Shown: one piece after another, positions 51,937 to 62,317 of the stretch | Layout of the letters: every line of letters begins with the position of its first letter | Position numbering within the stretch: the stretch's first letter is position 1 | Assembly (NCBI GenBank): GCA_903822435.1 | Contig: CAIJPE010000053.1 | Location: 1 to 64,000 of the forward strand | Reading direction: 5' to 3' | Source of the DNA: an uncultured beta proteobacterium | Lineage (GTDB): Bacteria; Pseudomonadota; Gammaproteobacteria; Burkholderiales; Burkholderiaceae_C | DNA length: 64,000 nucleotides | Position numbers and translations under genes: made by a program | Notes under the pieces: model-generated | Database searches by the model: none | What the model was told of the DNA's origin: nothing | The model's input: only the letters and a program-made list of their open reading frames with translations

Positions 51937-52625
51937 ACGCCTTCTGCCTGATCCGCCGCGCCGTTCTCGGTGCCTGCCTGGGCGCCGCGGCGCTGCTGGC
52001 CGGCTGCGATACCCTTTACCCGCGGGTAGAAATGGACGACACAGCGCCCCCGCCGCCGCCGGCCGCGCCGGCCGAGGCGCCCATGGCCACCGGCTCGATC
52101 TTCCAGATGTCGAGCTACCGCCCGCTGTTCGAGGACTATCGGGCCCGCCTGGTGGGCGACACGCTGACGGTGACCATCGTGGAGAAGATCAGCGCCACCG
52201 CCACCTCCACCAGTTCCATCGACAAGAGCGGCACTGTCACCGGTTCGATCACCGCCTTGCCCGGGGTGGTGCCCAACCCCTTGAACCGGGCCAGCGTCAA
52301 CGGCACCTCGTCCAACACCTTCGCGGGCAAGGGTGCCACGGTCAACAGCAACGACTTCAGCGGCACGATCACGGTCGTGGTGCGCCAGGTGCTGCCCAAT
52401 GGCAATCTCATCATCGCTGGCGAAAAGCAGATCGGCGTGAACGAAAACGTGGACGTGCTGCGCTTTTCGGGTCAGGTCGATCCGCGCACCATCCAGCTGG
52501 GCAACACCGTCGCCAGTGGCCAGATCGCCAACGTGCGGCTCGAGCAGCGCGGCCGCGGTGCGCAGGCCGACTCGCAGGCCATCGGCTGGCTCGGCCGCGT
52601 CTTCCTCAGCGTGCTGCCCATCTGA
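51933..52625 (+). CDS. flgH: Flagellar L-ring lipoprotein FlgH
   Basis: 230 residues from GTG 51933, overlapping the flgG stop. A lipoprotein signal peptide ends in the lipobox LLAGC (Cys25). The L-ring core is conserved: RPLFEDYRARLVGDTLTVTI, VRQVLPNGNLIIAGEKQIGV and the QVDPRTIQLGNTVAS region near the C terminus. It forms the outer-membrane ring around the rod. The stop shares one base with the flgI ATG. Confidence 0.96.
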   Translation: MNAFCLIRRAVLGACLGAAALLAGCDTLYPRVEMDDTAPPPPPAAPAEAPMATGSIFQMSSYRPLFEDYRARLVGDTLTVTIVEKISATATSTSSIDKSGTVTGSITALPGVVPNPLNRASVNGTSSNTFAGKGATVNSNDFSGTITVVVRQVLPNGNLIIAGEKQIGVNENVDVLRFSGQVDPRTIQLGNTVASGQIANVRLEQRGRGAQADSQAIGWLGRVFLSVLPI

Positions 52626-53761
52626 TGGACCGCCAGCCGGATCGCGCGTTGCGCTGGGTCGTGCTGCTGGCCTTTGCCCTGGCCAGCAGCGCCTTGTGGT
52701 GGCCGGCCAGCGCCAAGGCCACCGTGCGGCTCAAGGAGCTGGCCGCCGTGGAAGGCGTGCGCTCCAACAAGCTGGTGGGCTACGGTCTCGTGGTGGGCCT
52801 GGACGGCACCGGCGACCAGACCACGCAGACCCCATTCACCACGCAAAGCCTGCAGGCCATGCTGCAGCAGATGGGCGTGACCATGCCTGCGGGCGTCACC
52901 ATCCAGCTGCGCAACGTGGCCGGCGTCATGATCACCGCCGACCTGCCGCCTTTCGCGCGGCCCGGCCAGAACATCGACATCAACGTCTCCTCGATGGGCA
53001 ACGCCAAGAGCCTGCGTGGCGGCACGCTGATCGCCACGCCGCTCAAGGGGGTGGACGGGCAGGTCTACGCCATTGCCCAGGGCAACCTGATCGTGGGCGG
53101 GGCCGGCGCTGCATCGGGCGGCTCCAAGGTCCAGATCAACCACCTGTCTGCCGGGCGCGTGCCCGATGGCGCCACGGTGGAGCGTGCCGTGCCCACCCCG
53201 CTGGGCCAGGCCGGCATGATCCGGCTGGGGCTCACGGCCAACGACTACGCCACGGCCCGCGCCGTGGTGGGCGCCATCAACGGCGCGAAGGGTGACGGCA
53301 CGGCCAGCGCCATGGACGGCCGCACCGTTCGCGTGAAGATGCCCGAAACCGAGGACGAGCGCGTGGCCTTCCTGGCCGACATCGAGAACCTGCCCATCGC
53401 GCTGGAGAAGCCCGCGGCGCGCATCAGCGTCAACGCCCGCACCGGCTCGGTGGTGATGAACGAGTCCGTCACCTTGAGCCCTTGTGCCGTGGCGCATGGC
53501 AACCTGTCGGTGACCATCAGCAACACGCCGGTGGTCAGCCAGCCGAATGCCCTGGCGCAGGGCCAGACCGTGCAGGCCGAGAAGTCCGACATCACCATCA
53601 GCCAGCAAGGCGGCGCGCTGATCAACATGCCCGCAGGGGCCAAGCTCACCGACGTCGTCAAGGCGCTGAACGCCATGGGCGCCACGCCGATGGACCTGCT
53701 GGCGATCCTGCAGGCCATGAAGAGCGCGGGTGCCTTGCACGCGGAAATCGAGAATCTCTGA
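52625..53761 (+). CDS. flgI: Flagellar P-ring protein FlgI
   Basis: 378 residues. Signal peptide (WVVLLAFALASSALWWPASA, cleaved near AKA). The mature start VRLKELAAVEGVRSNKLVGY and the blocks GVTIQLRNVAGVMITADLPP and ADIENLPIALEKPAARISVN are typical. It polymerises in the peptidoglycan layer with help from FlgA. It is tightly packed: TGATG with flgH and two bases to flgJ. Confidence 0.97.
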   Translation: MDRQPDRALRWVVLLAFALASSALWWPASAKATVRLKELAAVEGVRSNKLVGYGLVVGLDGTGDQTTQTPFTTQSLQAMLQQMGVTMPAGVTIQLRNVAGVMITADLPPFARPGQNIDINVSSMGNAKSLRGGTLIATPLKGVDGQVYAIAQGNLIVGGAGAASGGSKVQINHLSAGRVPDGATVERAVPTPLGQAGMIRLGLTANDYATARAVVGAINGAKGDGTASAMDGRTVRVKMPETEDERVAFLADIENLPIALEKPAARISVNARTGSVVMNESVTLSPCAVAHGNLSVTISNTPVVSQPNALAQGQTVQAEKSDITISQQGGALINMPAGAKLTDVVKALNAMGATPMDLLAILQAMKSAGALHAEIENL

Positions 53762-53763
53762 GC

Positions 53764-54670
53764 ATGGGCGTCGTTCCCGCATCGCCGCTGTCCGCAGGCC
53801 CGCAGCAGCCCGGCGGGCTGGCCACCGACACGCGGTCGCTGGACAGCCTGAAGTCGCGCGCCGCCAAGGACCCCCGGGGTGCGGTGCGCGAGGCTTCGCG
53901 GCAGTTCGAATCGCTGTTCATGAACGAACTGGTCAAGAGCATGCGCTCGACCACGCTGGCCACCGGGGCGCTGGACAACGCCGGCACCAGCATGGGCACG
54001 GACATGCTGGACACCCAGCTGGCCACGCAGCTCAGCGGCCGGCCCGGCGGGCTGTCGGACGCGATCATGAAGCAGCTGGAGCGGCAGATGGGCCTGTCGC
54101 CCGGGCCCATCCCGGCGACCGGCTCGGCCAACAACACGCCGGCTGCGCTGGGCGCCACCGCGCAGCCCACGCACATCCCGCAGACGGGGGCGGCAGGCTT
54201 CGTCCAGCAGCATACGCAGGCCGCCCGCGCGGCCGAAGGCAGTACCGGCATCCCGGCCACCTTCATGATCTCGCAGGCTGCCCTGGAGACCGGCTGGGGG
54301 CCGCAAGGAGATCCGGCATGCGGACGGCTCGCCCTCGTACAACCTCTTCGGCATCAAGGCCGACGCCAGCTGGAAAGGCCCGGTGGCCGAAGTCACGACC
54401 ACCGAGTATGTCGGTGGCAAGGCCGTCAAGGGCGTGGCCAAGTTCAGGGCCTACGCCAGTTACGCCGAATCCTTCGCCGACTATGGCAGGCTGATGACGG
54501 CCAGCCCGCGCTACCAGAACGTGGTGGCCCAGGCGCAGGCCCAGGGCGGCACGGCCAGCGGCTTTGCGCACGGGCTGCAGCGGGCGGGCTATGCCACCGA
54601 CCCGGCGTATGCCGACAAGCTCAGTCGCGTCATCAACACCACGCTGCGCCTGCAGCGTGCACAGGCTTAA
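53764..54670 (+). pseudogene. flgJ: flgJ split by a +1 frameshift at the muramidase domain
   Basis: Frame 1 from ATG 53764 encodes the rod-binding domain (AVREASRQFESLFMNELVKS and MGTDMLDTQLATQLSG), a Pro/Ala linker and the beginning of the glucosaminidase domain up to MISQAALETGWG. After the G5 run at 54296-54300 the frame is lost. The expected continuation (GRKEIRHADGSPSYNLFGIK, then FRAYASYAESFADYGRLM) is intact in another frame up to the stop at 54670. Removing one G restores a normal FlgJ of about 300 residues. Without correction, frame 1 runs antisense-like into flgK until 55425. Either a sequencing error, a phase-variable run, or a real loss of the muramidase half. Confidence 0.88.
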
Positions 54671-54679
54671 GGGCGGGCG

Positions 54680-56641
54680 ATGAGCGGCACTGCGTTGCTG
54701 GGGATCGGCGTCAAGGCCATGACGGCCAACTATGCGGCCTTGCAGACCACGGGCAACAACATTGCCAATGCCAACGTGGCCGGTTACTCGCGCCAGCAGG
54801 TCGAACTGGCCACGGCTCCGGGCCAGTTCACCGGCGCCGGGTACTTCGGGCGCGGTGTCGATGTCAGCACGGTCAGCCGCTCGCACGACAACTTCCTCAG
54901 CGGGCAAGCGGTCAACACGGCGTCGCTTGCCGCCATGGACAGCGCGCGCTATGGCCAGCTTCAGGATCTGGAAAAGGTGTTCGTCACCGGAGAGCAGGGC
55001 CTGGGCGATGCCACCAGCCAGCTGTTCAGCGCCATGACGGACGTGGCCAGCAACCCGGCCGATCTGTCCTCGCGGCAGGTGGTGCTGGCGCGCGCCAGCG
55101 ACATGGCTTCGCGCTTCTCCGATGCGTCCAACGCGCTGGACACCCTCCAGAGCTCGGTGACCTCGGAGCTGGGCTCCTCCGTCACTCAGATCAACAGCCT
55201 GGCCCAGAGCATCGCGAACGCCAACCAGCAGATCGCAGCTCAGCGCGGGTCTGGACAGCCCCCCAACGATCTGCTGGACGAGCGCGATCGGCTGATCTCG
55301 GAGCTCGCCAAGCAGGTGCAGATCAACCGCGTCGACGATTCCGACGGCAACGCCAACATCTTCATCGGCGGTGGCCAGCGACTGGTGCTGGGAAGCGACG
55401 CGCTCCAGGTGCAACTGGCCCATGACCCCGCCGACCCCAGTCGCAGCGCGCTGGCCGTCATCGAAGGGCCCACGCAGCGGGTGCTGGACACCTCCAGCCT
55501 GGGTGGTGGCGCCGTGGCGGGCCTGCTGAAATTCCAGAACAACGACCTCGTGCAGGGACGCAATCTCGTGGGCCGCCTGGCCGCGTCGGTCAGTGCGGCA
55601 GTCAACAGCCAGCAGGCGCGTGGCGTGAACCTGCAGCCGCCCTTGGGCCAGAGCGCCGGCGCTGCGCTCTTCAGCACCGGCGCACCCGTGGCGCTTTCCA
55701 ACGCCAACAACGCCAAGGACGGCAACGGCAACCCGCTGGGCAGCGTCGCCCTGACCGTGTCCGATGCCAGCGCCCTGCAGCCCAGCGACTACGCCTTGAG
55801 CGAGGCGCCCGGAAGCCCCGGCACCTGGCAACTGACTCGGCTGATGGACGGCAACGTGCAAACCGTGAGCAGTGGCGACGTGGTCGATGGTGTGCGCATC
55901 GACATGACCAATCTGCAGTCTGGCGATCGGTACCTGCTCCAGCCCGTGGGACGTGCAGCCAGTGGCATGGCCAGCTTGTTGACGGATCCCCGTGACATCG
56001 CGGCGGCCTCGCCGCTTCTCGCGTCCATGGCCGGTGCCAACACCGGCACGTCCAGCGTGGCCACCCTCGCCGTCACGGCTTCGCCGCTGCCCACGCCGGG
56101 CGCCACCACGCAGATCACGTTCAACAACAACTCGGGTGGCTACGACTGGCAGTTGCTGGACGCCAACGGCGGCTCCCTGGGCGGAGGCTCGGGGCAGTGG
56201 GTAGCCGGACAGTCCATTCCCCCGCCGCCTGCCGACTACAACGGCTTCTCGCTGTTGCTGTCGGGAGTGCCGCGCAGTGGCGACGTCGTCACCGTGTCAC
56301 CCACCCCACCCGGCGCCGTGGCCTCGAACAATGGCAATGCCGTCGCGCTGGCCGCCCTGCGCGACGCGCCGCTGGCAACCGGCCACACGGCGACCGACAC
56401 TTACGCCACGGCACTGGCTGACGTGGGCGTCAGCGTGCAAAGCGCCAAGACCAGCTCCGACCTGTCGACGGCCTCGGCTTCGCAGGCCGAACAGGCGCGC
56501 AGTTCGCAAGCTGGCGTCAACCTCGACGAGGAGGCCGCACGGCTGATCCAGTACCAGCAAAGTTACCAGGCCGCGGCCAAGGTGTTGCAGGTTGCTCAAA
56601 CGCTCTTCGACTCGCTGCTGCAGACCGCCTCGGCAGCCTGA
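54680..56641 (+). CDS. flgK: Flagellar hook-associated protein 1 FlgK
   Basis: 653 residues. The N-terminal D0/D1 motif is ALQTTGNNIANANVAGYSRQ, and the C-terminal one is VNLDEEAARLIQYQQSYQAA with AKVLQVAQTLFDSLLQT. It joins hook to filament; FlgN (this island) is its chaperone. The gene starts nine bases after the end of flgJ. The central domain is longer and more variable than in enterobacteria. Confidence 0.96.
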   Translation: MSGTALLGIGVKAMTANYAALQTTGNNIANANVAGYSRQQVELATAPGQFTGAGYFGRGVDVSTVSRSHDNFLSGQAVNTASLAAMDSARYGQLQDLEKVFVTGEQGLGDATSQLFSAMTDVASNPADLSSRQVVLARASDMASRFSDASNALDTLQSSVTSELGSSVTQINSLAQSIANANQQIAAQRGSGQPPNDLLDERDRLISELAKQVQINRVDDSDGNANIFIGGGQRLVLGSDALQVQLAHDPADPSRSALAVIEGPTQRVLDTSSLGGGAVAGLLKFQNNDLVQGRNLVGRLAASVSAAVNSQQARGVNLQPPLGQSAGAALFSTGAPVALSNANNAKDGNGNPLGSVALTVSDASALQPSDYALSEAPGSPGTWQLTRLMDGNVQTVSSGDVVDGVRIDMTNLQSGDRYLLQPVGRAASGMASLLTDPRDIAAASPLLASMAGANTGTSSVATLAVTASPLPTPGATTQITFNNNSGGYDWQLLDANGGSLGGGSGQWVAGQSIPPPPADYNGFSLLLSGVPRSGDVVTVSPTPPGAVASNNGNAVALAALRDAPLATGHTATDTYATALADVGVSVQSAKTSSDLSTASASQAEQARSSQAGVNLDEEAARLIQYQQSYQAAAKVLQVAQTLFDSLLQTASAA

Positions 56642-56667
56642 TCGGGCCCACCGTAAGGTCATTGTTC

Positions 56668-57594
56668 ATGCGAATCAGTACCGCCTACGCCTTCGAATCC
56701 TCGGTCGCCAACCTGCAGCGTCGGCAGTCGGCGCTCACCGACAGCCAGGAGCAACTGACCAGCGGCAAGCGCGTGCAGCGGGCCAGCGACGACCCGGCTG
56801 CGGCGGCACAAGCCGAACGTGCCCTGGCTGCCTCATCGCGTGTGGTGGCCCAGCAGCGCGCACTGGATGCGAGCAAGAACGACATGCAGCTCAGCGAGAG
56901 CGCCCTGGGTGACGCCTCCAACCTGATCGTCCAGGCCCGTGACCTGGTGGTCACCGCCGGGAACGGCACATACACCGACAGCGACCGAGCCACCCTGGTG
57001 CAACAGTTGCAGGGGTTGCGGACCGACCTGCTGGGCGTGGCCAACCGGACCGATGCCAACGGCCGCTACCTCTTCGGCGGACAGGGCAGCGACACCCAGC
57101 CGCTGGTCGATGCTCCGGGCGGGGTCACCTACAACGGCTCTTCGGGCCAGCAACAGGCCGCCACCAGCGAAACCATGCCCCTGTCGATCGACGGCCGCGC
57201 GGCGTGGTTGCAAGCGCCCGACCCGGCCAATCCTGGCAGCACCATCTCGTTGTTCGACTCCCTGGATCAGACCATCAACGCCTTGGCGACGCCCGGACAG
57301 AGCAGTGCCCAGATCGCACAGACCGTTTCGCGCGGGCTCGGCGGCATCGACGCTGCCTCGGCAAACCTGTCTGCCTGGCGATCCCATGCGGGTGCGCAGC
57401 TCACGCGGGCCGATGGCATCGACGCGCGCCTGTCGCAGGCCAAGCTGGACGCGCAGACCCAGCGGTCCACCGCCGAAGACCTGGATATGGTGCAGGCTGT
57501 CTCGGAATTCCAGAGCCGGCAGAGCGGCTACGATGCAGCCTTGAAGACATACTCCATGGTCCAGCAGATGTCGCTGTTCCAGTACATCAAGTGA
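56668..57594 (+). CDS. flgL: Flagellar hook-associated protein 3 FlgL
   Basis: 308 residues, flagellin-like ends: MRISTAYAFESSVANLQRRQ, QEQLTSGKRVQRASDDPAAA near residue 30, ANGRYLFGGQGSDTQPL, and the C-terminal QAVSEFQSRQSGYDAALKTY then MVQQMSLFQYI. The ATG at 56668 has AAGG nine bases upstream; a TTG at 56662 is less likely. It follows flgK by 26 bases and precedes the EAL-like/HDOD gene by 24, so these are probably co-transcribed. Confidence 0.96.
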   Translation: MRISTAYAFESSVANLQRRQSALTDSQEQLTSGKRVQRASDDPAAAAQAERALAASSRVVAQQRALDASKNDMQLSESALGDASNLIVQARDLVVTAGNGTYTDSDRATLVQQLQGLRTDLLGVANRTDANGRYLFGGQGSDTQPLVDAPGGVTYNGSSGQQQAATSETMPLSIDGRAAWLQAPDPANPGSTISLFDSLDQTINALATPGQSSAQIAQTVSRGLGGIDAASANLSAWRSHAGAQLTRADGIDARLSQAKLDAQTQRSTAEDLDMVQAVSEFQSRQSGYDAALKTYSMVQQMSLFQYIK

Positions 57595-57618
57595 TCTTCG
57601 GCCCCACAGGCGTCGTGC

Positions 57619-58896
57619 ATGCAAGACCATCCCGTTCTGGCCCAGGTGGCCCTGGGCTACAGCCCGATGATCGATCGCCAGCGCGCCGTGGTGGCTACTC
57701 GCCTGACTGTCTTTCCTGAGCGTCCCGATCTCGCGCCCGATCCCCGGGCCCTCCTGGCCGCCCTGAGCGAAGTCTGGCCGCTCGACCCCGAAGGCCCCGG
57801 TGGCCGCCCGGCACCCAACCCGCATCCGCTGGATCCGGCGGCCGGCAAGGCTGCCGCCGGAAGGCCCGCGGTTTCGCTGAACCTGGCCGGCGAAGGCCTG
57901 CTGCGTGAAATGATGGCTGCGGCGCCGCCGCTCCAATTCATGGTGGAAGTCCCTGCTTTCATGGCGGCCGACCCTCCGCACGCTGCCCTGCTGCAGCGGC
58001 TGCACGATGCCGGCACGGTGCTGCTGATCAAGGGGCGCCCGGTGGCGCCCCTGGCCCCCGAGGTGCTGGGCCTTTTCGGGCACTCCATCGTGGACGTTGA
58101 CGAAGAGCGGCGCCATCCGTCGCAGCCGCCTTCGGGCGTGCGCAGCGTCACCACGGTGCAGGCCGGGGCGCGCAACAGCGCCCAGGTCGACGCCGCTTTC
58201 CAGCGCGGCGCCGTGGCCGTGCTGGGCTGGCCCTGGGAAGACCTGGTGCCCCGCAGCACCGGCCGCCATGTGGTGCCCGCCGAGATCGGCGTGGTGATGG
58301 AACTGATCGACGGGGTAGAGCGCGAAGCGCCGCTCGGCCAGCTCGAGGCCGTGTTGCGCCGCGACCCCACCCTGGCCTTCCGGTTGCTGCGCTACCTGAA
58401 TTCACCCGCTTTCGGCCTGTCGGTCGAAATCAGCTCCTTCGGCCATGCCCTGATGATGCTGGGTTACCAGCGGCTCAAGCGTTGGCTGGCCCTGCTGCTG
58501 GTCTCTTCGGCCAAGGGCGCCAACTGCCGGCCGATCATGTTTGCCGCGGTGCGCCGCGGCCTGCTGATGGAGGCGCTGGCGCAGGAACATGGCCCCGGCA
58601 ACGACAGCGAAATGCGCTCGGAGATGTTCGTCTGCGGCGTCTTCTCGCTGCTCGACCGCCTGCTGAACCAGCCCTTCAGCGACCTGCTGCGCAACGTGCC
58701 GGTGCCCGAGCGGGTGCAGCAGGCCCTGCGGGGCGAAGGCGGGCCCTATCTGCCTTATCTGGAACTGGTCCAGGCGATCGAGCAGGAGTCGCTCTTCGAC
58801 ATCCGCGAGCGCACCGAGCAGGTCCTGCTGAGCCCCGCCGCGGTCAACAGGGCCGTGCTGACGGCGCTGCTCGGCGCGCGACAACTCGACGGTTGA
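57619..58896 (+). CDS. YuxH-type protein: degenerate EAL-like domain plus HDOD domain
   Basis: 425 residues. The N-terminal 205 residues follow the EAL fold outline ([20 protein letters not shown]; then a barrel-like run with [10 protein letters not shown] and LLIKGRP) but carry no EAL catalytic motif. The HDOD domain begins near residue 230 ([53 protein letters not shown]). HDOD proteins regulate motility and signalling without known catalysis. It is 24 bases after flgL and 7 bases before the sensor kinase gene. Confidence 0.82.
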   Translation: MQDHPVLAQVALGYSPMIDRQRAVVATRLTVFPERPDLAPDPRALLAALSEVWPLDPEGPGGRPAPNPHPLDPAAGKAAAGRPAVSLNLAGEGLLREMMAAAPPLQFMVEVPAFMAADPPHAALLQRLHDAGTVLLIKGRPVAPLAPEVLGLFGHSIVDVDEERRHPSQPPSGVRSVTTVQAGARNSAQVDAAFQRGAVAVLGWPWEDLVPRSTGRHVVPAEIGVVMELIDGVEREAPLGQLEAVLRRDPTLAFRLLRYLNSPAFGLSVEISSFGHALMMLGYQRLKRWLALLLVSSAKGANCRPIMFAAVRRGLLMEALAQEHGPGNDSEMRSEMFVCGVFSLLDRLLNQPFSDLLRNVPVPERVQQALRGEGGPYLPYLELVQAIEQESLFDIRERTEQVLLSPAAVNRAVLTALLGARQLDG

Positions 58897-58903
58897 ACGG
58901 GCC

Positions 58904-61900
58904 ATGGCGCAGGCCTACGCCAGACCCGAGGCCAGTTCCTTGCTGCTGGCCCTCTGGGCTTCGCCAACCCCCGCCACCCTCCAAGGCCCTGACCAACGCC
59001 TGCTGGATGCCAACCTGGCCTTCTCGGCGCTCGTGGGTTGCGCGCGCGAAGCGCTGATCGGCCGCAGCGCCTTCGAGTTCGAACCGGCCGAGGATCAGCT
59101 GCTGGCGCGTGGGCGGCCCTCCAGCAGGGCCGGGGACAGTGGCGCGGCGTCGGGCCTTGCGGCCCAGCCCGAGGTTCAGCAACGCAGGCTGGTTGGCGCG
59201 GGCGGCGAGGTGCGCTGGTTCTCGACCTCTTCCTCGGCCCTGGAGCCCTTGCCCGCCAGCGCCCCGGGCTCGGCCGCCCGCGCCGGACTCCACCTGACCC
59301 TGTGGCATGACATGACGGCCGAAGTGCAGGCCCGTGAGCAGGCCCGCCACGCCCAGGACGAACTGGGCCAGTGGTTCGAGCTCAGTGGGACCGGCATGCT
59401 GGTGTTCGACCCCGCCGGACTCATCGTGCGTTGCAACGCCGCCTTCGAAGGCCTGGTGCAGCATGTGCCGGCCACGCTGGAGGAAGCATCGCCGGAATTG
59501 CAGTTCCTGCTCGGGTGGCAGGCTGGTGCGGTGGCCCCGGCTCTGGTACCCGGCGCGCCCCCCATCGAGAGACAGGCGCTGGTGCCGCTCCCCGGTGGCG
59601 GCCGCCGCAGGCTGAGTGCCCGCCTGGCGTGCCATGCGGTGAATCCGGGCGGGCAGGACGGCGCCAACCCACGGCGCGTCATGGCCGTGGTCGAAGACCG
59701 CAGCGCCGAGGATGACCGCGATCTGGCGCAGCTCGAGATGGGCATGCTGATGGACACGGCCAGCATCGGCGTGGCCACCTACGACCCCACCCACGGCTGG
59801 CTGGCGCCGCAGCACAAGTCATCTGCCGCCGCGCCCGACGGCCATGCCGAGCCGGCCGGGCCGGCGACCGCAGCCGCGCAGGGCGCGGGCCCGGCTGGCG
59901 CGTTGCGGGGTATCGGGCGGGAACTGGTGGAGGCGGCCTCGCTGCCCGAGTTCGAACGCCTGCAGCGTGCCCTGCGCAGTGGTGAACGGACCGAGGTGCG
60001 CTACGCCGTGCGACACCCCGAACTGGGCCCGCGCTGGCTGCTCACGCGGGTGGAGCCCGGTGCGCTGGCCGGCGGGCGCGCCACGACGTCGGTGGTCACG
60101 CTGGACGTCACCGACCAGGAGCGCGCCCAGCGCCGCAACGAGCAATTGCTGCGCGAACTCAGCACCATCCTGGACAGCTCCACTGCCGGCATCGCCTATC
60201 TGCGCGGGCCGGTGCTTGTGCGCTGCAACCGCCGCTTCGAACGCATGCTCGGCTTTTCCGCCGGGGCGTCCGCCGGCGCCTCGCTCGAAGAAATCTTCGG
60301 CCGCACGCTGGGCGCCCAGCAGGGCGTGCACGAAGCCATCGAGGCGCTGGCGCACGGCCTGCCCTTCGAGGCCGAACTGCCCCTGGCCCGCGACGGCGGG
60401 CCGGCCCAGTGGTATTCGCTGTCGGTGCGGCGCGCACAGGGCGAAGGCGAGCAGGACGAGGCCGTTGCCGTGCTGACCGACATCACGCGGCTGAAGACCC
60501 AGCAGGCCGAGCTGGAGCAGTTGCTGCGCGACCGCGAGCTGATGTTCAGCCTGTCGGAAGTGGGTATCGTCTACCAGCGCGGGGCCCGCATCGAGAGGGC
60601 CAACCAAGCCATGGCCGCGCTCACGGGCTGGGCGCCGCCCGAATTGAGCACGCTGGATGCGGCCGAGCTTTACGAAAGCGCCCGGGCCTGCGTCGACTTC
60701 GAAACCCGCACCGTGCAGGCCCTGCGCGAGCACGGCCGTTTCAGTGGCGAACGCCGCCTGCGCCGCCGCGACGGCAGCCTGACCTGGGTTCAGGTGGCCG
60801 TGCGCCCGGTCCGCAGCGACGACCCCGAGGAGGGCGTGATCTGCTCCTTCGTCGACGTGGACGAGCGGCGACGCGCCCGCGAGAGCCTGGCCCAGCAGGC
60901 CGACCGCACGCGGGCGATCCTCAACTCCGTGCTGGTGGGCATCGTCACGGTGTCCGAGCAAGGCATCCAGTGGATGAATCGCTCGGCCCGTCGCATGTTC
61001 GCCGGCGAGCTGGCCGATTTCGTGGGCGAGCCGATGAGCATCGTGGCCACGGCCGAACCCGACCATCCCTTGCGCCGCGCCGACCTGCTGGAACGGCTGG
61101 AAGAAGGCCACGCCGAGACTTTCGAGTGCCGCCTGCGCGGGCGCGACGGCCGTGAATTCTGGGTCGTGGGCAATGCGGTGCGCACCGGCGACACCCCCGC
61201 GGAAGGGGGGCGCGAGCTGACCATCGCGCTGCTGGACATCGAGCAGCGCCGACAGGCCGAGGTGCGCATCGCACAGGCCCAGGCTTCGCTGCAGCGCGTG
61301 ATGGAGACTGCCCCGCTGGCCATCGCGCTGTTCGATGCCCGCACCCTTCGCGTGCAGCAACTCAACCAGACGGCGGCCAGCTTCTTCCATTCGCAGGTCG
61401 ACGCCATGGAGGGCGCCGCGCCCGCGCAGTGGGCCACCAGCCCCAGCGCCAAGGCACTGGTGGCGTGGCTGGGCGAGGCCGCCGCCGGCGGTGGCGTGCG
61501 CCTGCACGAATGGCGCGAGGAGGCCACCGGCTCGGCCGATGGCGCGCCGCCGCTCAGCGTGTGGGACTGCCGCATCACGCCGCTGGACGAGGGCGGCGAG
61601 ACCGTCACCCAGTTGCTGCTGGTGGCCAGCGACGTGACCGAGCAACGCGCTGCCGAACGGGCCCGCCTGCAGGCGGCCATCGCGCAGCGCGAGGTGCTGG
61701 TGCGTGAGGTCCACCACCGCATCAAGAACAACCTGCAGGGCGTGGCCGGCCTGCTGCAGCAGAACGCGGCAAGGCACCCCGAGCTGGCCCTGGCGCTGTC
61801 CGAGGCCGTGGGCCAGGTGCAGGCCATCGCGCAGGTCTATGGCCTGCAGGTGGGTGCCGGCGGCCCGCTGACGGTGGCCAGCCTGCTGGCAGCCATCGCG

Positions 61901-62299
61901 CAGTCGGTGCAGCGCACGTTCGGCCGGCCGATCGTCGTGCGCGTCGAAGGCGACGTGCCTCACCTGCTTCCCGAGGCCGAGTCCATCCCGGTGGCCCTGA
62001 CGGTCAACGAGTTGCTGACCAATGCCATCAAGCACGGGCAGGGCGGTGAGGTGCGTTGCGCCTTGCGGGTCCAACAAGAGGGTGTACGCATCGAAATCGG
62101 CAGCCACGGCCGGCTGCCCGAAGGTTTCGACCTGGCGAGCATGCGGGGTGGCCTCTCGGGGCTGGGCCTGGTGCGGGCGCTGCTTCCCCGCCGCAGCGCC
62201 ACGCTCAGCTTGCAGCAGGTGGGTGAGGAGGTGGTGGCTGCCATCGAATTGCGACCCCCGGGAGTGCGGGTGCCGGCGCTGGACGCGGCGCCCGCCTGA
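58904..62299 (+). CDS. Multi-PAS sensor histidine kinase, HisKA_2 type
   Basis: 1131 residues with no clear membrane helix, so probably cytoplasmic. About seven PAS-like modules can be traced, starting near residues 20, 155, 280, 419, 544, 668 and 797 (for example [20 protein letters not shown] and [20 protein letters not shown]). The transmitter has the HisKA_2 box [20 protein letters not shown] (His near residue 937), N box [14 protein letters not shown] near 1035 and a G box [14 protein letters not shown]. Kinases of this type often pair with ANTAR regulators, and one follows 18 bases downstream. The ligand(s) are unknown. Confidence 0.88.
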   Translation: MAQAYARPEASSLLLALWASPTPATLQGPDQRLLDANLAFSALVGCAREALIGRSAFEFEPAEDQLLARGRPSSRAGDSGAASGLAAQPEVQQRRLVGAGGEVRWFSTSSSALEPLPASAPGSAARAGLHLTLWHDMTAEVQAREQARHAQDELGQWFELSGTGMLVFDPAGLIVRCNAAFEGLVQHVPATLEEASPELQFLLGWQAGAVAPALVPGAPPIERQALVPLPGGGRRRLSARLACHAVNPGGQDGANPRRVMAVVEDRSAEDDRDLAQLEMGMLMDTASIGVATYDPTHGWLAPQHKSSAAAPDGHAEPAGPATAAAQGAGPAGALRGIGRELVEAASLPEFERLQRALRSGERTEVRYAVRHPELGPRWLLTRVEPGALAGGRATTSVVTLDVTDQERAQRRNEQLLRELSTILDSSTAGIAYLRGPVLVRCNRRFERMLGFSAGASAGASLEEIFGRTLGAQQGVHEAIEALAHGLPFEAELPLARDGGPAQWYSLSVRRAQGEGEQDEAVAVLTDITRLKTQQAELEQLLRDRELMFSLSEVGIVYQRGARIERANQAMAALTGWAPPELSTLDAAELYESARACVDFETRTVQALREHGRFSGERRLRRRDGSLTWVQVAVRPVRSDDPEEGVICSFVDVDERRRARESLAQQADRTRAILNSVLVGIVTVSEQGIQWMNRSARRMFAGELADFVGEPMSIVATAEPDHPLRRADLLERLEEGHAETFECRLRGRDGREFWVVGNAVRTGDTPAEGGRELTIALLDIEQRRQAEVRIAQAQASLQRVMETAPLAIALFDARTLRVQQLNQTAASFFHSQVDAMEGAAPAQWATSPSAKALVAWLGEAAAGGGVRLHEWREEATGSADGAPPLSVWDCRITPLDEGGETVTQLLLVASDVTEQRAAERARLQAAIAQREVLVREVHHRIKNNLQGVAGLLQQNAARHPELALALSEAVGQVQAIAQVYGLQVGAGGPLTVASLLAAIAQSVQRTFGRPIVVRVEGDVPHLLPEAESIPVALTVNELLTNAIKHGQGGEVRCALRVQQEGVRIEIGSHGRLPEGFDLASMRGGLSGLGLVRALLPRRSATLSLQQVGEEVVAAIELRPPGVRVPALDAAPA

Positions 62300-62317
62300 T
62301 CGGCCACAATCCAGGGC

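Noticed and set aside
54290..54310. Programmed frameshifting at the flgJ G run.
   Set aside because: No slippery heptamer with a supporting downstream structure was evident, and FlgJ is not known to use recoding; error or phase variation is simpler.
54671..55425. Continuation of the first flgJ frame into flgK as a 550-residue fusion.
   Set aside because: Past 54300 the peptide is Arg/Gln/Gly-rich out-of-frame sequence; flgK is clearly coded in another frame from 54680.
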